A DNA stretch of 64,000 nucleotides from Dickeya fangzhongdai (lineage in GTDB: Bacteria; Pseudomonadota; Gammaproteobacteria; Enterobacterales; Enterobacteriaceae), in assembly GCF_002812485.1 (NCBI RefSeq), contig NZ_CP025003.1, forward strand, positions 3,906,001-3,970,000, in the 5' to 3' direction. Position 1 is the stretch's first letter. Each line of letters begins with the position of its first letter. Below, piece after piece: positions 33,355 to 42,125 of this stretch. The position numbers were made by a program, and so were the translations under genes. The notes beneath the pieces were generated by a model. It was not told the DNA's origin. It saw only the letters and a program-made list of their open reading frames with translations, and searched no databases.

Positions 33355-35088
33355 ATGTGGCAGCGTCGCGCACTGGAACTGAACACCCAGGATATCTGGC
33401 ACTGGCGACACATTACCGCGCTGGCGGACTACGCCCGCCGTTACGGTTTCAATACGCTGGTGCTGGGACAGGCGGACCTGCTGGACAAGCTGGTGACGCC
33501 GCCCGCCTATCAACATGCCCGCTTTGACGATCGCATCAGCAGCCAGCAACGCTCGCGCTGCGTCTATCTCAATCAGGTCGCCGCCTATTGTCGCGAACAG
33601 GGGCTGGCGCTGTACCTGCAATGCAAGGAGCTGGCCTTCCCCACCGACCTATTGCTGCAGCACCCGCAGTTGCTGGACGACGCGCGTCAGTTCCGTATCG
33701 ACACCCATTTCTGGTGCGATTATCTGGCCGCTAAAGTGGATCTGTTGATGCAGCAGATCCCGCGTTTGAGTGGATTGATGCTGGCGATTTCCAACAGCGA
33801 TAGCCTGATACGTTTTGCTCCGCCGCCCGGCGAAGAGATGCAAAACGGCATTATTTCACCGACGATGCCACCGGCAATGCCGCCAACACTAGACAGCGAA
33901 CCAATTTACCGGCAATTGTTTACCGCCGTTTCCCGCGTCGTTCACGCCCATCAGCGTCATCTGGTCTTGCGCGCCTTTCCGGCCAATCATCACGATATGT
34001 CTCACGTACTGGAGGCCATCCGCAGCCTGCCGGTCACCGTCTCCGCCGCCATCAAGATGACGCCGGAACGCTTCTGGCCGGAATTCCCCAACAACCCGGC
34101 GCTGCTGGAGCTGGATGACCGGGAGATTTGGGTGGAGTTGGATCTGGCGGGCGAGGAAGTCGGCTGGGGCAATCTGCCGTTTCTGCGTTACACCGAGATT
34201 CAGGGGCGGTTGCTGTGGTGTCGGGAAAAGAACCCGGCCATCGTCAGCGCAGCCTGCCGCATCAGTTGGGACGGCGTCGATAACCACAGCGTGCTGGGGT
34301 CGTTGAGCGAATTCACGCTGTTCGCCTGCGCACGCCTGTTGAACGACAGCGCGCCGCCGGTTAACGAAAGCGAACTGTTTCGCCAGTGGCTGGCGGAATG
34401 CTGGCAATGGCAGCCGGACGATGCGGTCCGTCACACCATGCGCGCCCTGCTGGAACAGGCGCAGCAAGCGCTGTCGTTGTCGCTGTATGCGCGTCACCAT
34501 GTGTTCCACCGCCATAGCCTGCTGCCGTCCAGTTACGGTCAGGCGGTGTGGAGTTTGTACGGTCAACTCAACCGCAACCACTGGTTGCCCGGTTCCGGGC
34601 GCGACATCACCTTTGATCGCCGCGAAACGGAACTGGCTTCCCAGAATCTGTACCAGATTGTGCGGGAGAAAGATGCGGCCTGGCAGTTGGCCGACCAGAG
34701 CCAGCAGGCCGCCAGCCAGTTTGCCCGCGACCACGACCTGCCGGAACCGCTGCGCCAGCGCTGGCAGCAGGAATGGCGCGGCCTGGCGCTCTATTGCCGC
34801 GCCTTCGTCCATGCCCAGAAAGCCTTTTTCACCCTGCACTACTGCCAGCGGGTGGAAAACAACTGGACGCTGCGTGAAATCGCCAAAACCAATATTCAGG
34901 CGCTCTACGGCATCGCGCATGAAATGGACGATTTCTGCCTGCAACACCGGGACTACCCGGTGAGTATGCACGTCATGTTTGATGCCGCCCGCCCGCGCGC
35001 GCTGGCAGACAGCCTGCAACAACAGCTGACTGTGCTGACGCAGGACACCGGCGGCGGTCATCAGGCGGCGTCACGTCACGAGGCGTAA
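33355..35088 (+). CDS. Uncharacterised 577-residue protein, possible carbohydrate-active enzyme
   Basis: I do not recognise a named family. The start at 33355 follows a GGGAG ribosome site. The N-terminal 150 residues alternate strands and helices in a way seen in TIM-barrel glycosidases (YGFNTLVLGQADLL, CREQGLALYLQCKELAFP). An aromatic-rich middle has WVELDLAGEEVGWGN and ISWDGVDNHSVLGSLSEF, and a long helical C-terminal part is rich in Gln, Trp and His. There is no signal peptide, so it is predicted cytoplasmic. It converges on a sugar-binding protein gene with only 18 bp between stops, and a GH28 gene follows, so a role in oligosaccharide breakdown is inferred. Not present between cysJ and queD in E. 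coli. Confidence 0.7.
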   Translation: MWQRRALELNTQDIWHWRHITALADYARRYGFNTLVLGQADLLDKLVTPPAYQHARFDDRISSQQRSRCVYLNQVAAYCREQGLALYLQCKELAFPTDLLLQHPQLLDDARQFRIDTHFWCDYLAAKVDLLMQQIPRLSGLMLAISNSDSLIRFAPPPGEEMQNGIISPTMPPAMPPTLDSEPIYRQLFTAVSRVVHAHQRHLVLRAFPANHHDMSHVLEAIRSLPVTVSAAIKMTPERFWPEFPNNPALLELDDREIWVELDLAGEEVGWGNLPFLRYTEIQGRLLWCREKNPAIVSAACRISWDGVDNHSVLGSLSEFTLFACARLLNDSAPPVNESELFRQWLAECWQWQPDDAVRHTMRALLEQAQQALSLSLYARHHVFHRHSLLPSSYGQAVWSLYGQLNRNHWLPGSGRDITFDRRETELASQNLYQIVREKDAAWQLADQSQQAASQFARDHDLPEPLRQRWQQEWRGLALYCRAFVHAQKAFFTLHYCQRVENNWTLREIAKTNIQALYGIAHEMDDFCLQHRDYPVSMHVMFDAARPRALADSLQQQLTVLTQDTGGGHQAASRHEA

Positions 35089-35106
35089 CGCCGCCGGGCC
35101 GGTAAA

Positions 35107-36396
35107 TCAGCGGATCACTCGTTTCAGGATGCGGTTGCCCGTGTCGTTGAAATTCTTCGCCGACGTCTCCACGCTCCTGTTGCCGTAATCCAGTTGTTCA
35201 ACCGTTTGCAAAATCAGGCTGGCCAGTTGCGGATCTTCAATATACGAGGACACTGGCGTCTGCATCGGTTTTTCCAGCGCCTGCATCAGCCCTTTCACCG
35301 CCAGATCCTGCGTATCCAGCCGCTGACTGTCCTGCAACGCCTGACGCGCCACCCGGCTGAGCGGTACGCCGCGCTCGGTGCCCATCAGCAGGCTGCCTTC
35401 CGGGTCATTCATCAGGAAATTGAGCAGCAGCGCCGCTTCTTTCGGGTGTTTGCTGCTTTTGCTGATGGCAAACAGCATCGATGGTTTGAAGAATTGCCCC
35501 GGATTGTCGGAGCCCGGCGTCATCATGTACGGCCCCAGTTCCAGTCTGGCGGGCGGCGCCAGCGGTTCGGCGTATTTTTTCACCACCGAGGCCCAGAGCT
35601 GCGCCCCGCCGTATTCGCCGTTGATCCACGGCCTTGTCTCAAACACCCCGGCTTTGCCAAAGGCGTTGTAGTATTTCGCCGACGGAATGACATGATCATC
35701 CACCAGCCGTTTATAGAAACGAAACGCCTCCAGCCACTGCGCCTCGGTGTAATTGAAGCGTTTGTTCTGCTCGTCAATCATGCCGATATGAAATTTCTGG
35801 GTCATATAGGTGTTGAGAAGCTCCAGCAATCCCTCGCCGCTATCCTGCGCCGGGGAAGCCAGCGGGAAGTAGTTGTCGCCGAGCTTATCCCTGAACACCT
35901 TGCCAGCCTGGAACAGCTCCTCCCAGGAGGTCGGGTACGCCAGACCGGCCTTTTTCCAGGTATCGACGTTGTAATACATCACCAGCCCGTTGAGCGAAGT
36001 GGAGATGGCGTTGACTTTGCCGTCCACCGTGGTCAGCGCATCCGCCGGAAAATCCTGCAGTTTTAGGGTCTCTTTCAGTTTGTTCAAATCGTAAAAGCCG
36101 GTACCGGTGCGGGAGAAGATCGGTATCCAGTTCCAGTTGATCTGCACCACGTCCGGCTCTTCGCCGCTGGCGATTTGGGTGGTCAGGCGCGAGAGGTAGC
36201 CATCCCAGCCGGTATATTCGGCTTTGACCGTGATCCCCGGATATTTTTTCTGAAAGGCTTCAATGGCGGCCAGCGTGGCCTGATGACGGCTGTTGCCGCC
36301 CCACCAGGACATACGCAATGTCACCTGCTCCGCGGCCTGAACCTGGCCCAGCACGGTAAACGCCAACAACACCAGTCCTACCAGCAATTTCATCAT
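35107..36396 (-). CDS. ABC transporter sugar-binding protein (TogB-like)
   Basis: This is a periplasmic solute-binding protein of the family 1 sugar-binding group. It has a signal peptide (LLVGLVLLAFTVLGQVQA) and a mature start AEQVTLRMSWWGGNSRH. The core blocks AFQKKYPGITVKAEYTGWDGYLSRLTTQIASGEEPDVVQINW resemble oligogalacturonide-binding TogB of Dickeya. No permease or ATPase genes lie nearby, so it is an orphan that may feed a transporter encoded elsewhere. Its start is divergent from a GH28 gene, across a 537-bp spacer. The ligand is unknown; a pectic oligosaccharide is an inference from context. Confidence 0.85.
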   Translation of the reverse strand: MMKLLVGLVLLAFTVLGQVQAAEQVTLRMSWWGGNSRHQATLAAIEAFQKKYPGITVKAEYTGWDGYLSRLTTQIASGEEPDVVQINWNWIPIFSRTGTGFYDLNKLKETLKLQDFPADALTTVDGKVNAISTSLNGLVMYYNVDTWKKAGLAYPTSWEELFQAGKVFRDKLGDNYFPLASPAQDSGEGLLELLNTYMTQKFHIGMIDEQNKRFNYTEAQWLEAFRFYKRLVDDHVIPSAKYYNAFGKAGVFETRPWINGEYGGAQLWASVVKKYAEPLAPPARLELGPYMMTPGSDNPGQFFKPSMLFAISKSSKHPKEAALLLNFLMNDPEGSLLMGTERGVPLSRVARQALQDSQRLDTQDLAVKGLMQALEKPMQTPVSSYIEDPQLASLILQTVEQLDYGNRSVETSAKNFNDTGNRILKRVIR

Positions 36397-36933
36397 GTCC
36401 CCGATCCTCTTTATGTTGTTATTTCAGGGCGGAAGGGTAATCAGGCAGGTACAGGGCGCCTCCCGCTGGAAAACAAGATAGGCAGATTGTTTTTTTCTTC
36501 ACCAGCGCCGGGGAACGACCAAATGCGCGTTATGCGGAGCAGGCTGAAAAAATGAGTGTCGACAACCCCGGTAACGCTCATTTCATGGAAGCGGGTTCAC
36601 CGCCCGGCGCATTGCCGCGCCCTTGCCTCACAACCAGCGTTCAACTGTGAACAGGTTGCGCGATCGAGTTCACAGTTATTTAACAAAAATAAAACACTAT
36701 GCGCCGACAACGCTACGCGCATTCGCCGGAAGGGATAAAAAACGTGATGAAACACACATCGCGTTAGGGCCGCAGCGAGTATGACGTTATCACGCTCACA
36801 TTCCGTCGGATGGCGTCGGACAGGCTGTGAAGGCGCTCTAACCCTGAGCGATTTCCCGCCGCGCCGCGGCTGCCTGCGATGAAAAACCGTGCTGGAATGA
36901 CCTCCGTACCCCTATCGAAACAGGATAAAAACC
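36397..36933. other. Divergent spacer between the sugar-binding protein and GH28 genes
   Basis: This 537-bp region holds the promoters of both divergent genes. The only clear structure is the 10-bp inverted repeat at 36643-36677. Short open frames here lack ribosome sites and recognisable products. I found no convincing KdgR or CRP site. Confidence 0.5.
36643..36677. repeat. Spaced 10-bp inverted repeat in divergent sugar-gene promoter region
   Basis: AACTGTGAAC and GTTCACAGTT are exact reverse complements separated by 15 bp. The arms contain TGTGA and TCACA, but the 19-bp gap between these is wrong for one CRP site (6 bp). It could be a dimer-binding operator for an unknown regulator. Confidence 0.5.
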
Positions 36934-38268
36934 ATGAGGCTATCCATTCGCTCCTACACGCCCGCCGCCGATGGCGTTACCCCCGACACCGTGCTGTTCC
37001 AGCGGGCGATCGACGACCTGACCGCGCAAGGCGGCGGCACGCTGGTGGTGGAAGCGGGGCGTTATCTGCTAGGAGGATTACGGCTACCCTCGAATTTCTG
37101 CCTGCAACTGGACGCCGGAGCGGAACTGATCGCCAGCGCCTGCTATGACGATTTTGCTCAAACCACTACCGTCAGCGTGGCCGAGCTTTCCGATCGCGCG
37201 TTTCTGTACGCCCGCCGGCAGCGCAACATCACCCTGTGCGGAAAAGGGAAAATCACCGGTAGCGCCGACGCCTACTTCTCAGCCGAGCCCGATGAGCAGG
37301 GCTATCGCCTGCCGGCGCAGCATCGCCCGCGGATTCTGGTGCTGGAGGACTGCGAACAGGTCAGTTTGCAGGACGTGACCATCGAACAGGCGCCGATGTG
37401 GACCGTCCATCTGGTGAGTTGCCGTCAGGTTAACGTTGAACGCCTGACGGTGGATAACGACATGACTATGGCTAACACCGATGCGCTTAATCTCGACAGC
37501 TGTCAGGACGTGACGGTACACCACTGTCACCTGAGCGCCGCCGATGACGCCTTGTGCATCAAAACCACCGCCAAGCCCCCCGCCATGCAGTATAAGGCCC
37601 AGCGAATGACGGTCAGTCACTGCCGGCTGCGTTCGCGCAGCTGCGCGCTGAAAATCGGTACCGAAACCTTCGCCGACATTGAAGACCTGACCGTCAGCCA
37701 CTGCGCCATCTACGACTCCAACCGGGGGATTGGACTGATTTCCCGCGACGGCGGCGCGTTTCGCCGTATCTGTTTCAGCGATATCACCTTCGAATGCGTC
37801 GCGGCGCCGCCCTGTCACTGGGGCAAGGCCGACCCGGTATTCGTGTCGGTACGTTACCGCGACCCGATGATTGAACCCGGAGTGATTGAGAATGTGCGCT
37901 TCGTGCGGCTGTCCGGCGTTAGCGAAGGCGCCATCAACCTGCACAGTACGCCGGCGGGTTATATCCGCGATATTCATTTCGACGGCATCACGTTAGAACA
38001 GCGACCGAGCGATTCGCCGGAACAGGGCTTGTACGACGTCCGCCCGCCCTGCAACCCGGAGCGCCCCACCGGCATGGGGCTGGACAATGCTTATCTGGTC
38101 AACCCGGAGACCGGGCGCGCTTACGGGGTGGAAACCTACCCAAGCGGGCTGCCCGCGCTGTTTGCACGCGGCGTCAGCGGATTAACGTTACACAACATGA
38201 CGTTGCAGCGTCCGTCTCCGTTGCCCATCGGCTGGAGTCACGATGCGGTTATCGAACTGACGGAATAG
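36934..38268 (+). CDS. Glycoside hydrolase family 28 (polygalacturonase-like), predicted cytoplasmic
   Basis: GH28 enzymes hydrolyse galacturonan or rhamnogalacturonan. The 444-residue protein begins RLSIRSYTPAADGVTPDT, the usual start of the parallel beta-helix, but has no signal peptide. The catalytic aspartates appear as NTDALNLD (181-188) and AADDALCIK (202-210). The normal GHG block is replaced by RSCALKIGTET (236-246), so the usual histidine is missing; this variant occurs in some bacterial GH28 groups. The substrate is therefore open, probably short pectic oligomers inside the cell. An AGGATAA ribosome site precedes the start. Dickeya has several Peh proteins, and I cannot assign which one this is. 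Confidence 0.85.
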   Translation: MRLSIRSYTPAADGVTPDTVLFQRAIDDLTAQGGGTLVVEAGRYLLGGLRLPSNFCLQLDAGAELIASACYDDFAQTTTVSVAELSDRAFLYARRQRNITLCGKGKITGSADAYFSAEPDEQGYRLPAQHRPRILVLEDCEQVSLQDVTIEQAPMWTVHLVSCRQVNVERLTVDNDMTMANTDALNLDSCQDVTVHHCHLSAADDALCIKTTAKPPAMQYKAQRMTVSHCRLRSRSCALKIGTETFADIEDLTVSHCAIYDSNRGIGLISRDGGAFRRICFSDITFECVAAPPCHWGKADPVFVSVRYRDPMIEPGVIENVRFVRLSGVSEGAINLHSTPAGYIRDIHFDGITLEQRPSDSPEQGLYDVRPPCNPERPTGMGLDNAYLVNPETGRAYGVETYPSGLPALFARGVSGLTLHNMTLQRPSPLPIGWSHDAVIELTE

Positions 38269-38398
38269 CCCGATTGACAGCCTGGCAGGATGGCGCGCAG
38301 ATACTGGCAGAAAGGACAGTTTGGTGTCAGGAAACGTGCTTAACACGGCACTTTCCGGTAGTATGCGACGGTTTTTTGAATGACACGAGAGCCTCACC

Positions 38399-38767
38399 AT
38401 GCCAACCACACTGTTTAAAGATTTCCAGTTCGAAGCCGCGCACCGGCTTCCCCATGTGCCGAACGGCCATAAATGCGGCCGCCTGCATGGTCATTCGTTC
38501 ATGGTTCGTCTGGAAATTACCGGTGAGGTCGATCCTTATACCGGCTGGGTGATGGATTTCGCCGAGTTGAAAGCCGCATTCAAACCCACCTGGGAACAGT
38601 TGGATCACCATTACCTGAACGATATTCCAGGGCTGGAAAACCCTACCAGCGAAGTGCTGGCGCGCTGGATCTGGCAGCAACTCAAACCGACGCTGCCATT
38701 ATTAAGCGCGGTGACCGTCAAAGAAACCTGCACCGCCGGTTGCGTATACCGCGGCGAGGACGACTGA
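38399..38767 (+). CDS. queD: 6-carboxy-5,6,7,8-tetrahydropterin synthase
   Basis: QueD converts dihydroneopterin triphosphate to 6-carboxytetrahydropterin in queuosine synthesis. The 122-residue protein carries the zinc ligands of the PTPS fold ([22 protein letters not shown]), the DFAELKAAF block, LDHHYLND, and the C-terminal [16 protein letters not shown]. It is convergent with queE, the next enzyme of the same pathway, 39 bp away. In E. coli queD is close to cysJ; here an accessory sugar segment separates them. Confidence 0.95.
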   Translation: MPTTLFKDFQFEAAHRLPHVPNGHKCGRLHGHSFMVRLEITGEVDPYTGWVMDFAELKAAFKPTWEQLDHHYLNDIPGLENPTSEVLARWIWQQLKPTLPLLSAVTVKETCTAGCVYRGEDD

Positions 38768-38806
38768 GTCAGCGGCCTGCGCGGCTATCAGCTAAAACGA
38801 CGCCCA

Positions 38807-39478
38807 TCAGGCAATATTGAGGTATTTGTGGGTCTGCATCGATAAACGCCAGTTGCGGGCGATGCAGGTTTCAATACACAACCGGGTGGCGTCGTCCTTC
38901 TGACTAATCGGCTGCAACGCCACAACCCGCGCCTTGTCGTCATCCAGTCTTGCCAGCAACGCATCCAGCGCCTCAATATCCCGCTCGCGCGCCACCGGAT
39001 GTTTGATTTCATTCGCCCGTTGCAACGCCTGATCCAATACCGTCAGACCGCCGCGCATATTCACTTTGGGAGAAACCGTCACCCAGCAATCGGGTGAGCA
39101 GCGTACTTCGTGGGTGCCGCTGGTTTCGATCTGAGTACTGAACCCCCGCTGCTCCAGCGTCTGCGTCAACGGCGTCAGATCGTGGATACAAGGCTCGCCG
39201 CCGGTAATCACCACGTGTCTGGCGCTGTACCCCTGCAATGCCATCTGCTGCAACAGATCCTCAACGCTGGAACCGCTCCAGGCGTCGCTTTCCCCGCTTT
39301 TAACCAGTACCTCCGCCAGCGGAATCTGCCGCTCAGGCAGTTTTTCCCAGGTATGTTTGGTATCGCACCAGCTGCACCCCACCGGGCACCCTTGCAAACG
39401 GATAAACACCGCCGGGACGCCGGTGAAAAAACCTTCGCCCTGTAGGGTCTGGAACATTTCGTTAATCGGGTAAAGCAT
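38807..39478 (-). CDS. queE: 7-carboxy-7-deazaguanine synthase (radical SAM)
   Basis: QueE rearranges carboxytetrahydropterin to 7-carboxy-7-deazaguanine in queuosine synthesis. The N-terminus MLYPINEMFQTLQGEGFFTG is characteristic, and the radical SAM cluster motif reads CPVGCSWCDTKHTW. The SAM-binding VVITGGEPCIHD block and the C-terminal SMQTHKYLNIA complete the family pattern. The 223-residue length equals E. coli. Its partner queD lies tail to tail. Confidence 0.95.
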   Translation of the reverse strand: MLYPINEMFQTLQGEGFFTGVPAVFIRLQGCPVGCSWCDTKHTWEKLPERQIPLAEVLVKSGESDAWSGSSVEDLLQQMALQGYSARHVVITGGEPCIHDLTPLTQTLEQRGFSTQIETSGTHEVRCSPDCWVTVSPKVNMRGGLTVLDQALQRANEIKHPVARERDIEALDALLARLDDDKARVVALQPISQKDDATRLCIETCIARNWRLSMQTHKYLNIA

Positions 39479-39633
39479 CGTGTTTCATTATTCCTTCTGG
39501 CTAAACCACTATTATCGCCGATAGCGCAAGCCATGCCAAACCGCCGGATGCAATAACCAAAAAGAACGGCTGCCCGAAATTTGTGCCTGTGCGATTCCCG
39601 GTTAATAATCAACAGGTCGCACATGATGCGACC

Positions 39634-39844
39634 ATACCTCTATCGCCAATCGATCTCGCATTGCAGGACAAAATGCTTGCGTTTTGAACAACGCAACGCG
39701 TTGGCCCCTTAGGGCAAGGTAGAACGCGGCAACAGCATGAATCCCCTGGGCTTGCTTACCGCAGTAAGCGACGGGAATGCGCGGCAAGTTTGCGTAAGCC
39801 GATTTGAGCGCTGCCGGCTGCAATGTGGAAGATGAAAGGTATAT
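39634..39844. repeat. Diverged ERIC-type intergenic repeat
   Basis: The element has the ERIC core in altered form (GAATCCCCTGGGCTTGC ... CAGTAAGCGACGGGAATG) and ends resembling ERIC termini (CATTGCAGGACAAAA left, GGCTGCAATGTGG right, near GGTATA). It shares the TTGGCCCCTTAGGGCAAGG block with the element at 62685. It fills most of the queE-metallohydrolase spacer. ERIC repeats are non-coding miniature elements of enterobacteria. Confidence 0.6.
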
Positions 39845-39865
39845 TTACAAATAAGGAAATGTAAG

Positions 39866-40840
39866 ATGACGTTATTAAAGCCCCTTGCTGTTTTCTGTTT
39901 GTCATTATCTCTGGTTCCGGCATTCGCCAATGCCGAAGCGGTCGCCCAGGTTAAAACTCAGCCCGGTTATTACCGCATTATGGTCGGGCAGTATGAAATC
40001 ACCGCGCTGTCCGACGGTACCAACACCATGCCGATGGACAAGCTGCTCACCCGCACGCCGCGGGAGAAAATCGTCAGCCTGCTGGAAGCCAGCTACCTGA
40101 AACCGCAGGTGGAAACCTCTATCAACGCGTTTCTGATCAATACCGGAAAAAACCTGATTTTGGTTGATAGCGGCACCGGCGCGTTGGGTGGAAAAACCAC
40201 CGGTAAAACGCTGGCTAACCTGAAAGCCGCCGGGTACAAACCGGAGCAGGTCGATAGCGTACTGGTAACTCACCTGCATGCCGATCACTTCGGCGGACTG
40301 GTCAGCGACGGAAAACTGGTTTACCCCAACGCCACCATTTACGTGAACCAGAAAGACACCGATTTCTGGCTAAGCCCGGACAATCTGAAAAAAGCGCCGC
40401 AGGACAAAAAAGCCGGATTTGAGCGCGTGCAGGAAGTGTTCCGCCATATCCGCGAAGCCGGCAAACTCAAGACCTTCACCGATCATCAGTCACTGCCCGC
40501 CAGCATTACCGCCGTGCCGACGCCAGGTCATACCCCCGGCCATACATCGTTCCTGGTCAACAGCGACGGCCAGAAAATCCTGCTGTGGGGTGATATCGTG
40601 CACGCCGAAGCGGTACAAATGCCGCTGCCAGACACCGCCATCGCGTTTGACTCTGATAGCGAGCAGGCGGTTCGCACCCGTGATGCACTGCTGAAAGAAA
40701 CGGTGAAACAGGGTTACTGGGTAGCGGGCGCGCACATGCCGTTCCCCGGCATCGGTCATGTGGCGGTACAGCATGACGCTAACGGTAAAACCAACGGTTA
40801 CCGCTGGTTGCCGGTCAATTACAGTCTGTCGGGGTTGTGA
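39866..40840 (+). CDS. Exported metallo-beta-lactamase-fold hydrolase (methyl parathion hydrolase-like)
   Basis: The 324-residue protein has a signal peptide (LAVFCLSLSLVPAFANA) and a mature metallo-beta-lactamase fold. The di-metal motif HLHADH is at 136-141, with later ligands in GHTPGHTSF and WGDIVHAE, and GAHMPFPG near the end. The opening PGYYRIMVGQYEITALSDGT and VETSINAFLINTG blocks resemble methyl parathion hydrolase and related lactonases. It should act in the periplasm or outside on an ester or lactone; an N-acyl homoserine lactone is possible but unproven. It is convergent with rhiN. Confidence 0.82.
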   Translation: MTLLKPLAVFCLSLSLVPAFANAEAVAQVKTQPGYYRIMVGQYEITALSDGTNTMPMDKLLTRTPREKIVSLLEASYLKPQVETSINAFLINTGKNLILVDSGTGALGGKTTGKTLANLKAAGYKPEQVDSVLVTHLHADHFGGLVSDGKLVYPNATIYVNQKDTDFWLSPDNLKKAPQDKKAGFERVQEVFRHIREAGKLKTFTDHQSLPASITAVPTPGHTPGHTSFLVNSDGQKILLWGDIVHAEAVQMPLPDTAIAFDSDSEQAVRTRDALLKETVKQGYWVAGAHMPFPGIGHVAVQHDANGKTNGYRWLPVNYSLSGL

Positions 40841-40854
40841 GTCACACAAGCCTC

Positions 40855-40881
40855 AAAAAACGGGCTTCCACTGGAAGCCCG
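40855..40881 (-). terminator. Intrinsic terminator after rhiN
   Basis: The stem CGGGCTTCC/GGAAGCCCG with a 3-nt loop is followed on the minus strand by six T residues. It lies 30 bp after the rhiN stop and between the two convergent genes. Confidence 0.85.
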
Positions 40882-40910
40882 TCCAAAACTCGCTATCTCT
40901 TCGACACGTT

Positions 40911-42050
40911 TTACAGATAGACGCGCAAATACTCCGACAGACACAGAATCGCCATCGCCTGACCGTATGGCATCGAGGTCAGCGGAATCTGGCGGTAGTA
41001 GTCCAGATCCTTACCCATCGCCGTCCCAAAGGAGACGTTCAGCAACTCTCCGTTCTCGCTGATATTCGCTACCACGCCGCGCATCGCCTTTTCCGCCACG
41101 TCGGCGTAGCGACGATCGATATAGCGCTTGCGTACCGCTTTGAGGATACCGTAGGCAAACCCGGCGGTCGCCGAGCTTTCCAGATACGAGGTCGGGTCAT
41201 CCAGTAAGGTGTGCCACAGGCCGCTGTCGTCCTGATACTTCGCCAGCGCTTCCACCTGACTTTCCAGCACCTGAATCAGAAAACGACGGGTGGCGTTGTG
41301 TTCGGGCAGATCCAGCAATTCGATGAATTCCGGGATCACGATGGTCAGCCAGCTGTTGCCGCGCGCCCAGCGGGCCTGCGCAAAACTGTGGTTACCGTCG
41401 AAAGTCCAGCCGTGGAACCACAGGCCGCTCTGGCGATCCATCAGGTACTGCACGTGCAGCAGAAACTGGTAGGTGGCTTCTTCTACAAATTCGGGGCGGT
41501 TGAGCAGCTTACCGATTTTCGCCAGCGGCAGCACGCTCATCATCAACGTGTCGTCCCACAGTTGATCGGTGTTTTCGCTGTTGTAGACGATATGCTGCAA
41601 ACCGTTCTTGTGGGTGCGCGGCATGTCGTACATCACCCATTCCGCCCAGCGTTCGAGATACGGTACCCAACGGCTGTCGCCGGTTTCTTCATAACGGTAG
41701 GCCAGCGTCAGGAACGGACACACGGTATTGACGTTTTTGGTCGGCGTGCCCTCTTCCAGCCGGGCGGTGAACCAGTCATCGATGATGGCGCGCATCCGCT
41801 CGTCGCCGGTCTGACGATAATACTGGTAGATGCCGTACAGCCCGATGCCATGCGTCCACTCCCAGCCGGCCCAGCCTTTGGTATCGATCACCCGACCGTC
41901 ATCCAGCCGCAGCAGGAATTCACCGGTTTTATCCTCAATATTGATCAGATTGTCGGTCACCCGGCAAATCAACGCCTTTAAATCGTCCCGGGAGATGAAG
42001 TATTCGGGCTGGCGCAGCAGCGCGCTATGTTTTACAGGAAAAATGGTCAT
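40911..42050 (-). CDS. rhiN: Unsaturated rhamnogalacturonyl hydrolase (GH105)
   Basis: RhiN removes the unsaturated galacturonyl residue from rhamnogalacturonan oligomers made by rhamnogalacturonate lyase. The 379-residue protein has the (alpha/alpha)6-barrel pattern of GH105. Visible blocks are GWEWTHGIGLYGIYQYY, TDQLWDDTLMMSVLPLAKIG, LWFHGWTFDGNHSFAQARWARGNSWLTI and SATAGFAYGILKAV. There is no signal peptide, so it is cytoplasmic. It follows rhiT by 75 bp, the gene order described for the Dickeya rhiTN operon. An alternative is a sister GH105 enzyme such as YesR. Confidence 0.88.
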   Translation of the reverse strand: MTIFPVKHSALLRQPEYFISRDDLKALICRVTDNLINIEDKTGEFLLRLDDGRVIDTKGWAGWEWTHGIGLYGIYQYYRQTGDERMRAIIDDWFTARLEEGTPTKNVNTVCPFLTLAYRYEETGDSRWVPYLERWAEWVMYDMPRTHKNGLQHIVYNSENTDQLWDDTLMMSVLPLAKIGKLLNRPEFVEEATYQFLLHVQYLMDRQSGLWFHGWTFDGNHSFAQARWARGNSWLTIVIPEFIELLDLPEHNATRRFLIQVLESQVEALAKYQDDSGLWHTLLDDPTSYLESSATAGFAYGILKAVRKRYIDRRYADVAEKAMRGVVANISENGELLNVSFGTAMGKDLDYYRQIPLTSMPYGQAMAILCLSEYLRVYL

Positions 42051-42125
42051 AACAGATATCCGATTCCAGTTTCATTACCTATCAATCGATGACTTCTCGA
42101 TACGTATCAATCTGCGCAGCACGGC

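Noticed and set aside
36646..36674. TGTGA and TCACA half-sites as a CRP site before the GH28 gene
   Set aside because: The half-sites are 19 bp apart instead of 6, so they do not form one CRP site; recorded as an inverted repeat instead.
36556..36738. A 60-codon frame in the divergent sugar-gene spacer
   Set aside because: No ribosome site and low-quality composition; it overlaps the inverted repeat and likely promoter.
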